Of a stretch of 64,000 nucleotides of DNA, positions 43,133-52,996 are shown piece after piece (the first letter of the stretch is position 1; every line of letters starts with the position of its first letter). Origin of the DNA: Acidobacteriota bacterium (lineage in GTDB: Bacteria > Acidobacteriota > Vicinamibacteria > Vicinamibacterales > SCN-69-37). The stretch is taken from positions 372,001 to 436,000 of the forward strand of contig JADJUS010000003.1 of assembly GCA_016716905.1 (NCBI GenBank). Reading direction: 5' to 3'. The notes under the pieces are model-generated. The model made no database searches. It worked only from the letters and a program-made list of their open reading frames with translations, and had not been told where the DNA came from. The position numbers and the translations under genes are program-made.

Positions 43133-45102
43133 GCGCCCTCGGCCGGTGGCTCATCATGTTGTTGCTGATCGCGGTGGCTGGTGATGTGGACGTCCGCGTG
43201 GCCGGTCAAGCCCAGCGCGATCAACGCGTACCCGCGCGCGATCGCCCAGCGGATACTCCAGCAGGCACAGCGGTGATCGCGGGCGTGGTGGTCACACAGT
43301 CTGAACCGCAGCAGCCTGTGCGCCGCGTGAGCGTCATGCTGGCCTCGGGCCCTATCGTGATCCCGCGTACGGCGGTGACCGATGACGAAGGCCGATTTGA
43401 ATTCACCGGTCTCGCCGCCGGTAACTACACACTGGTCGGCCAAAAACCGGCCTGGGTCACGTCCGTGTATGGCGCTCGAAGCGCGTCGGACACTCAGGGT
43501 ATTCCCGTGGCGGTGACCGACGGACAACGAGTGGCCGGACTGCGGCTGCCGATGATGCGCGGTGCCGTGGTCGCCGGTGTGGTGCGCCTGGCAAGTGGAC
43601 AACCGGCTCGTGATCTCGCCGTGCAGCTGCTGCAGGTCAGGACCCTGGACGGGCGCCGACAGACCACCACGGTGGCCGCGCCGGCGCCCACGAACGACCT
43701 CGGCGCGTACCGTGTTTTCGGCCTTCCACCCGGCGACTACGTGGTGCAGGCCCGATCGCAACCCAACATGGGCCAGGGGCCCGTGCTGCGTCAGGTCACG
43801 GAGGCCGAAGTGCGGTGGGGCGACCAGCAACTCGCCCAAGCCCAGGCGCTTACTGCGGCTGCTGCGGCAGTGGCCGATCCGCCACCGCCCGGGCCCGCTG
43901 TGACGTACACCTCGGTGTATTTTCCGGGCACCACCCTCGCGTCAGACGCGGCCGTGATTACACTGCGCCCGGGAGAAGAACGTCTCGGTGTGGACTTCTC
44001 CCTGTCGCTCGTACCCACCGCTCTGGTGACGGGCACGGTCAGGGGTCCGGGCGGCGAGCCGGCCGCCGGCGCCAGCGTCATCCTGGAACCGGACGGCGGG
44101 AGTGACGATTTGATCGGCATCCTGATGGGGGGCGGCCGGACAGCCACCCGGCCCGACGGCACATTTACGTTGACCGGCGTGACGCCGGGCCGGTACTCGC
44201 TGACCGTTCGGGGCACACCCCAGCGCGCAGGCGCGGCGCCGCAGTCGGCCGCCGACGCGCAGATGTCCCAGGCGATCGCCATGGCCACCGCGATGGCCGG
44301 CGCCATGGGTGGCGGCCGAGAGAATCCCGCGACGTTGTGGGCCGCCGAAGCCATCGACGTCAATGGCCAGGATCTCGGGCCATTGGAACTGGAACTGCGC
44401 GAAGGCCTGACCGTGACGGGCACTGTGATTGCCGAAGGGGGGGCAGTGCCGCCCGATGCGGCGGCGATCCGAATCACCGTCTCGCGGCCCTCCACCGGCG
44501 ATAGGGCCACGGCGATGGTCTCGAGCGCGATGAGTGCCTCGGCCGGCGCTCCAAAGGAGGACGGCACATTTACCGTCCGGGGTTTAATGCCCGGCAGGTA
44601 CCAGTTGGCCGTGTCGGGCAAGCCGATGCGCCTCAACGCCATGATCCCTGGCGTGGCTCCGGCGCAGCGCGGGTGGGTGGTGAAGTCGATTCAGTGGCGC
44701 GGTCAGGATCTGGCCGATTCCGGGATTGAACTGCAGGCCGACGTGCCGGTCACGGGTGTGGTTGTGACCCTGACAAATCGGCCGGCTGAACTCGGCGGTC
44801 GGGTACTCGACGCCGCCGGTCGCCCCACCGGCGCCTTTCCCATCGTCGTCTTTTCCGTGGACCGCGCGCGTTGGGGCGCTGGATCCAGGCGTGTGGCACA
44901 GGCGCAGCCGGCCTCCGACGGGAAGTTTCTGGTCGTGGGCCTGCCCGCCGGTGAGTATTTTCTGGCTGCGGTCACCCGATTGGAGCCCGGAGACCTTGCC
45001 GATCGGCAGTTTCTGGAGGACCTCACACCTCAGTCCCTCCGGATCACCATTGGTGATGGCGAGAAGAAGACTCAGGACCTGAAGCTGGCTTCAGGCGGTT
45101 GA
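43129..45102 (+). CDS. CRL-domain secreted protein, outer type (right)
   Basis: This 657-residue protein has a short signal peptide (MSALGRWLIMLLLIAVAGDV). It has Ig-like CRL modules (DDEGRFEFTGLAAGNYTLV, AELGGRVLDAAGRPTGAFPI, SDGKFLVVGLPAGEYFLAAV) and ends GDGEKKTQDLKLASGG, almost as the leftmost gene of the locus. The VTEAEVRWGDQQ segment also corresponds to that gene. Translation is coupled to the previous CRL gene by a 4-base overlap. The role is unknown. Confidence 0.77.
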   Translation: MSALGRWLIMLLLIAVAGDVDVRVAGQAQRDQRVPARDRPADTPAGTAVIAGVVVTQSEPQQPVRRVSVMLASGPIVIPRTAVTDDEGRFEFTGLAAGNYTLVGQKPAWVTSVYGARSASDTQGIPVAVTDGQRVAGLRLPMMRGAVVAGVVRLASGQPARDLAVQLLQVRTLDGRRQTTTVAAPAPTNDLGAYRVFGLPPGDYVVQARSQPNMGQGPVLRQVTEAEVRWGDQQLAQAQALTAAAAAVADPPPPGPAVTYTSVYFPGTTLASDAAVITLRPGEERLGVDFSLSLVPTALVTGTVRGPGGEPAAGASVILEPDGGSDDLIGILMGGGRTATRPDGTFTLTGVTPGRYSLTVRGTPQRAGAAPQSAADAQMSQAIAMATAMAGAMGGGRENPATLWAAEAIDVNGQDLGPLELELREGLTVTGTVIAEGGAVPPDAAAIRITVSRPSTGDRATAMVSSAMSASAGAPKEDGTFTVRGLMPGRYQLAVSGKPMRLNAMIPGVAPAQRGWVVKSIQWRGQDLADSGIELQADVPVTGVVVTLTNRPAELGGRVLDAAGRPTGAFPIVVFSVDRARWGAGSRRVAQAQPASDGKFLVVGLPAGEYFLAAVTRLEPGDLADRQFLEDLTPQSLRITIGDGEKKTQDLKLASGG

Positions 45103-45183
45103 CGCCACAGAAAAGGCAGTTCGTCACTGCGTTTACGTAAATAATGGGATCTCGGATATCGTAAGCACCCTGAGAGATCTCGC

Positions 45184-46572
45184 ATGACGCCACCAGGGCC
45201 GTCCGGCTCACCCGATCCGTCGCTGCGCGCAGCAGTTGCCACCATTGATCGCCTCAGGCGGTCGCGGGCCGCAGTGTCGGTGGTCTCACGATTTGCGCCG
45301 TATGTTGCCGGCATTGGCCTTGTGCTCGCCCTGGCCTCGCGCTGGTTCGGTTGGTCGTGGATGGTACCGGCCGCGTGGTTGGCCGTGGCCCTTGTCGCCC
45401 TCATTGCCGCCCTTGGCTGGGGCCGCCGTGATCTGGAAGTCTCCGACGCCGCCGCCACTGATATTGATACCCGCGCCGGGCTGGGCGGTGAACTGCACAG
45501 TGCCCATTGGTTTGCGGCGAATGAAGCGCCTCACGCGACCGGCGACGAAGAGCCGGGGCGGTGGGCCACGTTCCACCGCGGGAAGGCCGCCTCGCGCATT
45601 GCATCCACCGATTGGGCGAGTCTTTATCCCCCGGTTCGCGCCGCTCGTGAGTGGATGGCCAGTGCCGCCCTTGTGGCCGTGGCCGTCATTGCACTCGTCA
45701 TCGGGCCACGCTCGAATGCCGCCATTCTGGCTGAGCAGGGCTTGACGTCAGCCGATGCCGCGTTGGCCGCTCGCGAAATGCTCCCGGAAGACATCCAGAA
45801 AAAAATCGACGAACTGCTGGCCGCCATCAAGAGTGGGGAGCTCAGTGCCGATGCCGCCCGCCTGAAGGTGGATGAAATTCGCGCGTTGCTCGACAAGCTC
45901 AACACGACCACGGCGGAAGAGGCCAAGCGACAGGCCGAGGCGGCCAAGGACGCCCAGCCCGGCGGCGAAAAGCCGAATGACGATGAGGGTGACAAGCTGA
46001 CGAAGAAGGCCGAAGAACTGGCCGACAGCTCGGCCGGGCTACCCGAGGATGTGCGCTGGTCGATCGATGACCTGGCATCGCGGCTGGCGAATTCCGACGC
46101 GAGCAAGCGCGAAACGAATAAAGAGAACGCGGCCGCGTCCGAGAAGACCGGCGAAAAAGGTGCCGGGTCTGATGAGGCCGCCAAGGCCGAGATGGCCCAG
46201 GCCGCCGGCATGCAGATGGTGCGCGAGGCCGCAGCGGATGCCGCCGAGGGCCAGATGATGAACGGTGGCGGTGGTGCGATGGGTGGCGACTCGCGCCCGG
46301 GTGCCGGCGGCAACCAGGGCGGCAACGGCCTGGCCGAGATGGCCGCACTCAAGCAGGCGCTGCGCCAGGAAATGATTCAGGCGCAGGCGGATCTGCTGGG
46401 CCAGACCGTCGACACTGAAATCCGTCGCAAGACCGAACAGAGCCAGGCCAAGGTGGGGTTCACCCGCGTGGCCACGCCCACGTCATTCGACCGCAGCCGC
46501 GCGGCCTTGCCGCCTCCAGTTCCGGAGGCGCATCGGTCGCTCCTTCAGCGCTACTTCCTACGTCGTCAGTAA
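45184..46572 (+). CDS. membrane protein with coiled-coil and low-complexity tail, first gene of a Bat-like operon
   Basis: This 462-residue protein is not recognised as a known family. Two or three membrane segments lie at about 37-80 and one at 157-177 (ALVAVAVIALVIG). A charged, Ala/Glu/Lys-rich helical region follows (about 195-330), then a Gly/Met-rich stretch (MMNGGGGAMGGDSRPGAGG) and a short helical end. MoxR starts 13 bases after its stop, so it belongs with the MoxR-DUF58-VWA genes. It may be the periplasm-facing partner in that complex; this is positional inference. Confidence 0.6.
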   Translation: MTPPGPSGSPDPSLRAAVATIDRLRRSRAAVSVVSRFAPYVAGIGLVLALASRWFGWSWMVPAAWLAVALVALIAALGWGRRDLEVSDAAATDIDTRAGLGGELHSAHWFAANEAPHATGDEEPGRWATFHRGKAASRIASTDWASLYPPVRAAREWMASAALVAVAVIALVIGPRSNAAILAEQGLTSADAALAAREMLPEDIQKKIDELLAAIKSGELSADAARLKVDEIRALLDKLNTTTAEEAKRQAEAAKDAQPGGEKPNDDEGDKLTKKAEELADSSAGLPEDVRWSIDDLASRLANSDASKRETNKENAAASEKTGEKGAGSDEAAKAEMAQAAGMQMVREAAADAAEGQMMNGGGGAMGGDSRPGAGGNQGGNGLAEMAALKQALRQEMIQAQADLLGQTVDTEIRRKTEQSQAKVGFTRVATPTSFDRSRAALPPPVPEAHRSLLQRYFLRRQ

Positions 46573-46584
46573 CGAATACCGCCA

Positions 46585-47577
<993 letters not shown>

Positions 47578-47598
47578 CCGGCCTTTTAAGCAAGCCCA

Positions 47599-48471
47599 GT
47601 GGCTCTCAGTTTCGATTCCGACTTCCTCAAGAAGCTCGAGTACCTGCACGTCGTCTCCAAGAAGGCGTTTGCAGGCCAGGCTCGGGCCGATCGTCTCGCG
47701 CCCAAACGCGGACGTGGGCTGGAGTTTGCCGACACGCGAGGGTATTCGGCCGGTGATGATTTCCGGCACATCGACTGGAAGGCGTACAAACGGCTGGGAC
47801 GCCTGCTGCTGCGCCTGTTCGACGAAGAACAGGACCTGCCGATCTATCTGTTCATTGACGCCAGCCGGTCCATGGAAGCGACCGAGAAGTTTGATCAGGC
47901 GCGGCGCCTGGCGGCGGCGCTCTGTTACATCGGCCTGGCGCACCTCGACCGCGTCACGATCATGCCGTTTGATGAAACCGTGCGTGAGGAACGTACGGCC
48001 GGACAAGGCAAGGGCCGCATCTTCCGTGTGTTCGAACAGCTCGAACAGATGCAGACCGGCGGCAAGACCAACATGGCGGAGTCGTTCAAGTTGTTTGCCG
48101 CGCGCGGCCGCCGGCAGGGGCTGGCCGTGATCATCTCGGACTTCCTTGACCCTGGTGGTTACGAGAGCGCGCTGAAGGTGCTGCAAGCGCGCGGCCACGA
48201 CGTGTATGTGGTGCAGATGGCCTCGAAAGCGGATCGGGATCCCGGTGCGTTGGGTGACGTGAAGTTTGTCGATACGGAGACCGAGGTCGTGCGCGACGTC
48301 GAAGTCACTCCGGCGTTGGCGGCCGCCTACACGAAGGCGTGGGAAGAGCACACCGAAGAACTGGCGCGGTTCTGCGGCCGGTACAACATCGGGTATGTGC
48401 GGGCCGACGCCGAACGGCCGGTGGAAGAAATCATCCTGCAGACCTTCCGGCAGGGACGGTTCGTCGCATGA
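47599..48471 (+). CDS. DUF58 domain protein of the MoxR-VWA operon
   Basis: This 290-residue protein starts with GTG. It has the DUF58 signature RGRGLEFADTRGYSAGDDFRHIDW (in part GDDFRHIDWKAYKRLG) followed by a VWA-like fold with FIDASRSM as its adhesion site. Soluble, no signal peptide. DUF58 proteins are constant companions of MoxR ATPases. It overlaps the next gene by ATGA. Confidence 0.93.
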   Translation: MALSFDSDFLKKLEYLHVVSKKAFAGQARADRLAPKRGRGLEFADTRGYSAGDDFRHIDWKAYKRLGRLLLRLFDEEQDLPIYLFIDASRSMEATEKFDQARRLAAALCYIGLAHLDRVTIMPFDETVREERTAGQGKGRIFRVFEQLEQMQTGGKTNMAESFKLFAARGRRQGLAVIISDFLDPGGYESALKVLQARGHDVYVVQMASKADRDPGALGDVKFVDTETEVVRDVEVTPALAAAYTKAWEEHTEELARFCGRYNIGYVRADAERPVEEIILQTFRQGRFVA

Positions 48472-50258
48472 GTTTTGGTGCAATGGCGGGATGGCAGGCC
48501 TGGGGCCTGCTGGCGCTCACGGCGGGCGTCCTGACGTGGCTCTTTTACATGAAGATTCGCGCGCCGCGGGTGCGCGTGCCGTCGCTGCTCCTGTGGGCCA
48601 AGGTTCTGGACGCGGAACGCGAAGTCACGCTGTGGGAGCGCATCCGGAAGACCGTGTCGTGGATCGTGATCATGGTCACCGGTGTGCTGCTGATGCTCGC
48701 CCTGACGCGACCGGCACCGAGTGTGGTGGCCGCAGGCGGCGGGCGCCGGCTCATCGTCATTGATTCCTCGTGGTCCATGGGCACCGAGATGCCGAGCGGC
48801 GGCACACGGTGGGACCGCGCGATTGCGCAGGCGCGCACACTGATTGCGGCGTCGGCAGGCGACGAAGTGGCATTGGCCACCACCGCCGATGGACTGATTG
48901 AAGGGCCGACCACCGACAGCGTGTTGCTGGAGGCGTCGCTCGACCGCATCGCGCCGGCAGGCGGTGAGAGCGGCGACTGGCCGCAACTCGCCGACGTGTC
49001 GGTCGTGCACTTCATTACGGACGGCACCATTCCGCGATCGACCGCCGATCTCGTGGCGTCTGGCGCCAGGGTTAACGTGGACCCGGTGTATGAAGCAGCC
49101 TCGAACGTGGCGATCACGGCGTTTGAGACACACGCGGGCAGTGGTCCCGATCAACAAGCGGAAGCCTACCTTGAGCTGGCGAATTACAGCGCTGCGGCGC
49201 AACCGGTGCGGCTGGTTGTAACGCGCGGGACCGCAAGTGTGGCTGACACATCAATCGAACTGGCGCCGGGTGAGGCTGTTCGGCAAATCGTCCCCCTCGG
49301 TCTCTCCGGGGATGCGCGAGTGCGCGCGCGTATTTCTGCGCGCGACAACGCGCTGGCGATTGATGACGAAGCGGTGGCATGGATCAGCGGCGCCGAACCA
49401 CTGGCCGTGACGGTCGTGAGCGACGCGCCTGGCTTTCTGCAGGTGTTGTTTGAGCGCACTCCCGGTGTGAAGGCCACGTTCGTGGCGACGGGCGATTACG
49501 CGAAGCCCCGCACGGGCCCCGAACACGTCGTGATCTTTGACCACTGGGTGCCGGCTGAGGCGCCGGCAAAGCCCGCGCTGTTTGTATCGCCCGCCACCGA
49601 CGGGTGGGTGGGCAAGGCGGTGACCGAGAAGTCGCCGATGTGGAGCACCGCGCTGGCGCATCCGGTGCTGCGCGGCGTCGATCCATCCACCGTGAGTCTT
49701 GAGCGCGCGCGCGCCGTGGAGTCGGATGCCTGGACGCCTGTGGCGCGGTCGGCCACTGGCACGCCGCTCGTGAGCGTGGCTGAAACCGCAGAACACCGCC
49801 GGGTCATGCTGGGGTTTGGTTTCTCGGAAAGCGAATCGAACATCGCCTTGCAGCCGGCGTTTCCCGTGCTGCTGGTGAACGCCATCGAGTGGCTCGGTCG
49901 GCCCTCGATGGGGGAGCAGGTGCGGCCGGGTGTGGTCAGTCTGGACGCCGTGGTGTCGCGCCTGACGTCACCCGACGGCAAGTTGGTGGAAGTCACGAGG
50001 TTTGGCGACGCGCATCTCGCGCGAATCACCGCGCCGGGGTTGTATCTGGCCGAAGGTGGCGGCATGCGGAGCGCGCTCGCTGTGAATGTGGGCGACCCGC
50101 AAGTGTCGAATGTTGGACGCACGTCGCTGGCGCCGGCGCAACTGGCGGGTGCGGCCGGCGACGCGTCGAATGCGCCGTGGTGGCCCGTGCTGATCGCCAT
50201 CGCGTTTGTGTTTGGGTTGGTGGAGTGGTGGACGTGGCATCGCAGGATTACGGTGTGA
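48468..50258 (+). CDS. BatA-like membrane protein with VWA domain
   Basis: This 596-residue protein has two N-terminal membrane helices (about 9-25 and 62-83) with a basic linker, as in BatA N-termini (VPSLLLWAKVLDAEREV). A VWA domain begins with VIDSSWSM, and a C-terminal membrane helix (WWPVLIAIAFVFGLVEWW) anchors it. The start at 48468 comes from the ATGA overlap with the DUF58 gene; the frame is open further upstream. It probably presents its VWA domain to the periplasm. Confidence 0.85.
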   Translation: MSFGAMAGWQAWGLLALTAGVLTWLFYMKIRAPRVRVPSLLLWAKVLDAEREVTLWERIRKTVSWIVIMVTGVLLMLALTRPAPSVVAAGGGRRLIVIDSSWSMGTEMPSGGTRWDRAIAQARTLIAASAGDEVALATTADGLIEGPTTDSVLLEASLDRIAPAGGESGDWPQLADVSVVHFITDGTIPRSTADLVASGARVNVDPVYEAASNVAITAFETHAGSGPDQQAEAYLELANYSAAAQPVRLVVTRGTASVADTSIELAPGEAVRQIVPLGLSGDARVRARISARDNALAIDDEAVAWISGAEPLAVTVVSDAPGFLQVLFERTPGVKATFVATGDYAKPRTGPEHVVIFDHWVPAEAPAKPALFVSPATDGWVGKAVTEKSPMWSTALAHPVLRGVDPSTVSLERARAVESDAWTPVARSATGTPLVSVAETAEHRRVMLGFGFSESESNIALQPAFPVLLVNAIEWLGRPSMGEQVRPGVVSLDAVVSRLTSPDGKLVEVTRFGDAHLARITAPGLYLAEGGGMRSALAVNVGDPQVSNVGRTSLAPAQLAGAAGDASNAPWWPVLIAIAFVFGLVEWWTWHRRITV

Positions 50259-50280
50259 TGGCGGCGAAGGAGACCAGGTC

Positions 50281-52839
50281 ATGTCGGTAATCTGGACCTC
50301 GCCAGCCGCGTTGTGGCTGCTCGCGCTCGTGCCCCTCGTGTGGGTTGCGGCCAGGTACTCGCGTACGAACTTCAATCCGCGCCAGCACCTGTTGCAGACG
50401 ATTGTGCGCACGCTCGTGCTCGCCGCGTTGGCCATCGCGCTGGCCCGCCCGGTGTTTGAGGTGGGCTCATCGCGCCTCTCGGTGGTGTACCTCGTCGACG
50501 TCTCGTACAGTATTTCGTCGCGGTCGGTCACTGAAGCGGCGGCGAAGATCGCCGAACTCAACACATCACTTCAGCCGGACCATTCGCGGATTGTGGCGTT
50601 CGGACGACATGCGCGGGTGGTGACCGACGGCGCCGCGCTCGGCCAGTTGGTGTCGGCGGAACTGGCGAACGGCCAGGCCGAGTCTGCGGTGGATCGCAGT
50701 GCCAGCGACCTGGACGCGGCCCTTGCGGCCGCGCGCGCCGAACTGGCACCGGGGCACGTGCCCCGGCTCGTCCTGTTTTCTGATGGCCACGCCACCACAG
50801 GCGACGTGGCCAAAGCCGTGGCGCAACTGGCCGCCGCAGGCATTCCCGTGCACGTGTTTCCGATGGCGCCTCGCGAGCTTGGCGACACATGGGTCGAGGC
50901 CCTGCGACTCCCACTGCGCCTCGCTCCGGGTGGCCTGATCGCAGCGACTGTGGACGTCGGGTCGCAGCGCAACACCAGCGCGCTCGTGGAGATTCGCAAC
51001 GGCGCCAAGGTGCTTGGCAGCAAGGCCGTCGCCCTGACGCCGGGCACCACGCCGGTGCCGGTGGAGATTTCGGTGGATGACGCCGGCGCGGTCTCGCTTG
51101 AAGCGCGGGTGACGTCTCCCGGCGATCCACTCGAGACGAACAACACTTTGACGCAGGCCGCATTGGTCGCACCCAGGCCCAAGGTGCTCTATGTGGAGGG
51201 GACGCTGGCGAGCTCCCGCTACCTGACCGCGGCCCTGGAGCAGTCGGGCTTCGACGTCGAAGTGCGGCCGGCTGCGGGCCTTCCTGCCAGTGTGGACGGG
51301 CTCACGCCTTTCGATGTGGTCGTGCTGAGCGACCTCGCGCGCTCGGTGCTGCCGGACTCGAAAGTTGCAGTGCTCTCGACGTGGGTGGAGGAGTTCGGCG
51401 GCGGCCTGCTCGTGGCCGGTGGCGAAGCCGTGTTCGGTGAAGACGGCTATCGCGAATCGCCTCTGGAACGACTGCTGCCGGTGACCTTCGAGCGCAAGGA
51501 CGAGCCGGAAGTGGCGCTGATCATGGTGCTCGACAAGTCGTGGAGCATGGCCGGCACCAACATCGAGATGCTCCGCGTCTCGGCGCAGGCGGCTGTGGAC
51601 GTCATGAAAGACGAACACACCCTCGGCATCGTCACATTCAACGACAGTCTGGACTGGACGCTGACGGCACGGCAGGTGGGGCCCAATCGCGAGGTCATTC
51701 GCAAGGCCATCGCCGGTATTGAACCGAGTGGCCACACGCTGATCTTCCCTGCGGTGGAACAGGGATATCTGGCGCTGCAGAAGCTCAAGGCGCGTGCGAA
51801 GCACGTGTTGCTGCTCTCCGACGGCCGGTCATACCCGGACGACTACGAAACGCTCATCAACAAGATGACGGCCGAGAAGATGACCGTCTCATCTGTCGCC
51901 ATGGGCGCCGCCGCCGACCGGGAACTGCTGGCGAACATCGCCAAGTGGGGCAAGGGCCGAAACTACGCCGCCGACGACCCCAAGGACGTGCCGCAAATCT
52001 TCGTGAAAGAAGCGAAGGACGTCACGTCGCCTGGCTTCGACGAGAAGTTGCTCAAGCCGGTGGTGAAACACGTCGGCTTTCTTGACGGCATTGACTTCAG
52101 TCGCGCGCCGCAACTGCGCGGCCGCACCGCCACAGTCATCAAGGACACGGCGCTGGAACTCATCCAGACCGAAGAGGAAGACCCGCTGCTGGCCTACTGG
52201 CCGATTGGCGCCGGCCGTGCCGCGGTCTTCGCATCTGACGTGAAGGACCGATGGGCCGCCGACTGGCTCAAGTGGCGTGGCTACGGCCCCTTTTTCTCAG
52301 CGGTCGTCAGGGAACTGGCGGGGCAGCGCTTTGCGGCCTGGTCGATGGACCTGGACGTGTCGCCCGCGCGCGGCGTCTCCCGCAGTGTCACCGTCACCGT
52401 AGAGGCACGCGAACCCGATGGCCGCCCGCGCAACCTCCTGCGGCCCACCGTGCGCGTCGAAGCCGGCGGCCAACCGCGTGACCTCGTGGCGCGCCAGGTG
52501 GCTCCGGGTCGCTATGAAGCGCGCCTGACAACGGATGCGTCGGCTGAGGTATCCGCGACGCTCGTTGATGCAAGCGTGCCCGCGACAGAGGGCCTGTCGC
52601 GTCGCTTCGTACCCGATGCCGGCGCCGAGTACCGCTTCGGCGCACCAGACAATACGCTGCTCACCTCGCTGGCCTCGTCTACCGGCGGCACGGTGGCGCC
52701 AGATGGCGAGAAGCTCCGAAGCGCGGCCACCGACAGCAGTGCCGCCCGCCGCGCGGGCTGGCCCGGCCTGGTGCTCTTCGCCCTCATCGGTTGGGCCATC
52801 GACTTGCTGCTGCGCCGCATCCGCCTCTTCGAACGCTGA
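50281..52839 (+). CDS. membrane-anchored protein with two VWA-like domains and a glutamine-amidotransferase-like domain
   Basis: This 852-residue protein has N-terminal membrane helices (about 5-22, 36-54). A first VWA-like domain carries VDVSYSISS. A class I glutaminase-like domain (PKVLYVEGTLASSRYL to ESPLERLLPV) follows, then a second VWA domain with adhesion site DKSWS, and a membrane helix near the end (WPGLVLFALIGWAIDLLL). The start is set by ATGTCGG at 50281 after AAGGAGACC; the longer frame overlaps the previous gene. This last gene of the Bat-like operon may sense or gate envelope processes; its function is not established. Confidence 0.82.
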   Translation: MSVIWTSPAALWLLALVPLVWVAARYSRTNFNPRQHLLQTIVRTLVLAALAIALARPVFEVGSSRLSVVYLVDVSYSISSRSVTEAAAKIAELNTSLQPDHSRIVAFGRHARVVTDGAALGQLVSAELANGQAESAVDRSASDLDAALAAARAELAPGHVPRLVLFSDGHATTGDVAKAVAQLAAAGIPVHVFPMAPRELGDTWVEALRLPLRLAPGGLIAATVDVGSQRNTSALVEIRNGAKVLGSKAVALTPGTTPVPVEISVDDAGAVSLEARVTSPGDPLETNNTLTQAALVAPRPKVLYVEGTLASSRYLTAALEQSGFDVEVRPAAGLPASVDGLTPFDVVVLSDLARSVLPDSKVAVLSTWVEEFGGGLLVAGGEAVFGEDGYRESPLERLLPVTFERKDEPEVALIMVLDKSWSMAGTNIEMLRVSAQAAVDVMKDEHTLGIVTFNDSLDWTLTARQVGPNREVIRKAIAGIEPSGHTLIFPAVEQGYLALQKLKARAKHVLLLSDGRSYPDDYETLINKMTAEKMTVSSVAMGAAADRELLANIAKWGKGRNYAADDPKDVPQIFVKEAKDVTSPGFDEKLLKPVVKHVGFLDGIDFSRAPQLRGRTATVIKDTALELIQTEEEDPLLAYWPIGAGRAAVFASDVKDRWAADWLKWRGYGPFFSAVVRELAGQRFAAWSMDLDVSPARGVSRSVTVTVEAREPDGRPRNLLRPTVRVEAGGQPRDLVARQVAPGRYEARLTTDASAEVSATLVDASVPATEGLSRRFVPDAGAEYRFGAPDNTLLTSLASSTGGTVAPDGEKLRSAATDSSAARRAGWPGLVLFALIGWAIDLLLRRIRLFER

Positions 52840-52846
52840 CGCCTGT

Positions 52847-52943
52847 CGCCGGGTCTGAAGACCCGGCCTCCTTTCGGATGGACGCCGGAACTCCATCCGT
52901 GGTGAGGAGATGCTCTTCGGAGGCCGGGTCTTCAGACCCGGCG
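52847..52943. repeat. nested inverted repeat, family D
   Basis: CGCCGGGTCTGAAGACCCGG (start of 52847-52871) pairs perfectly with 52919-52943, a 25-bp arm. Each arm holds the self-palindrome GGGTCTGAAGACCC or GGGTCTTCAGACCC. GGATGGA (52876-52882) pairs with TCCATCC (52892-52898) inside. It follows the Bat-like operon and may end its transcription. Confidence 0.92.
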
Positions 52944-52996
52944 AATTCGCGCCCGTTCTGGTATCATCGCGCCCGCCGAATGATGGGCTGGGCCGG

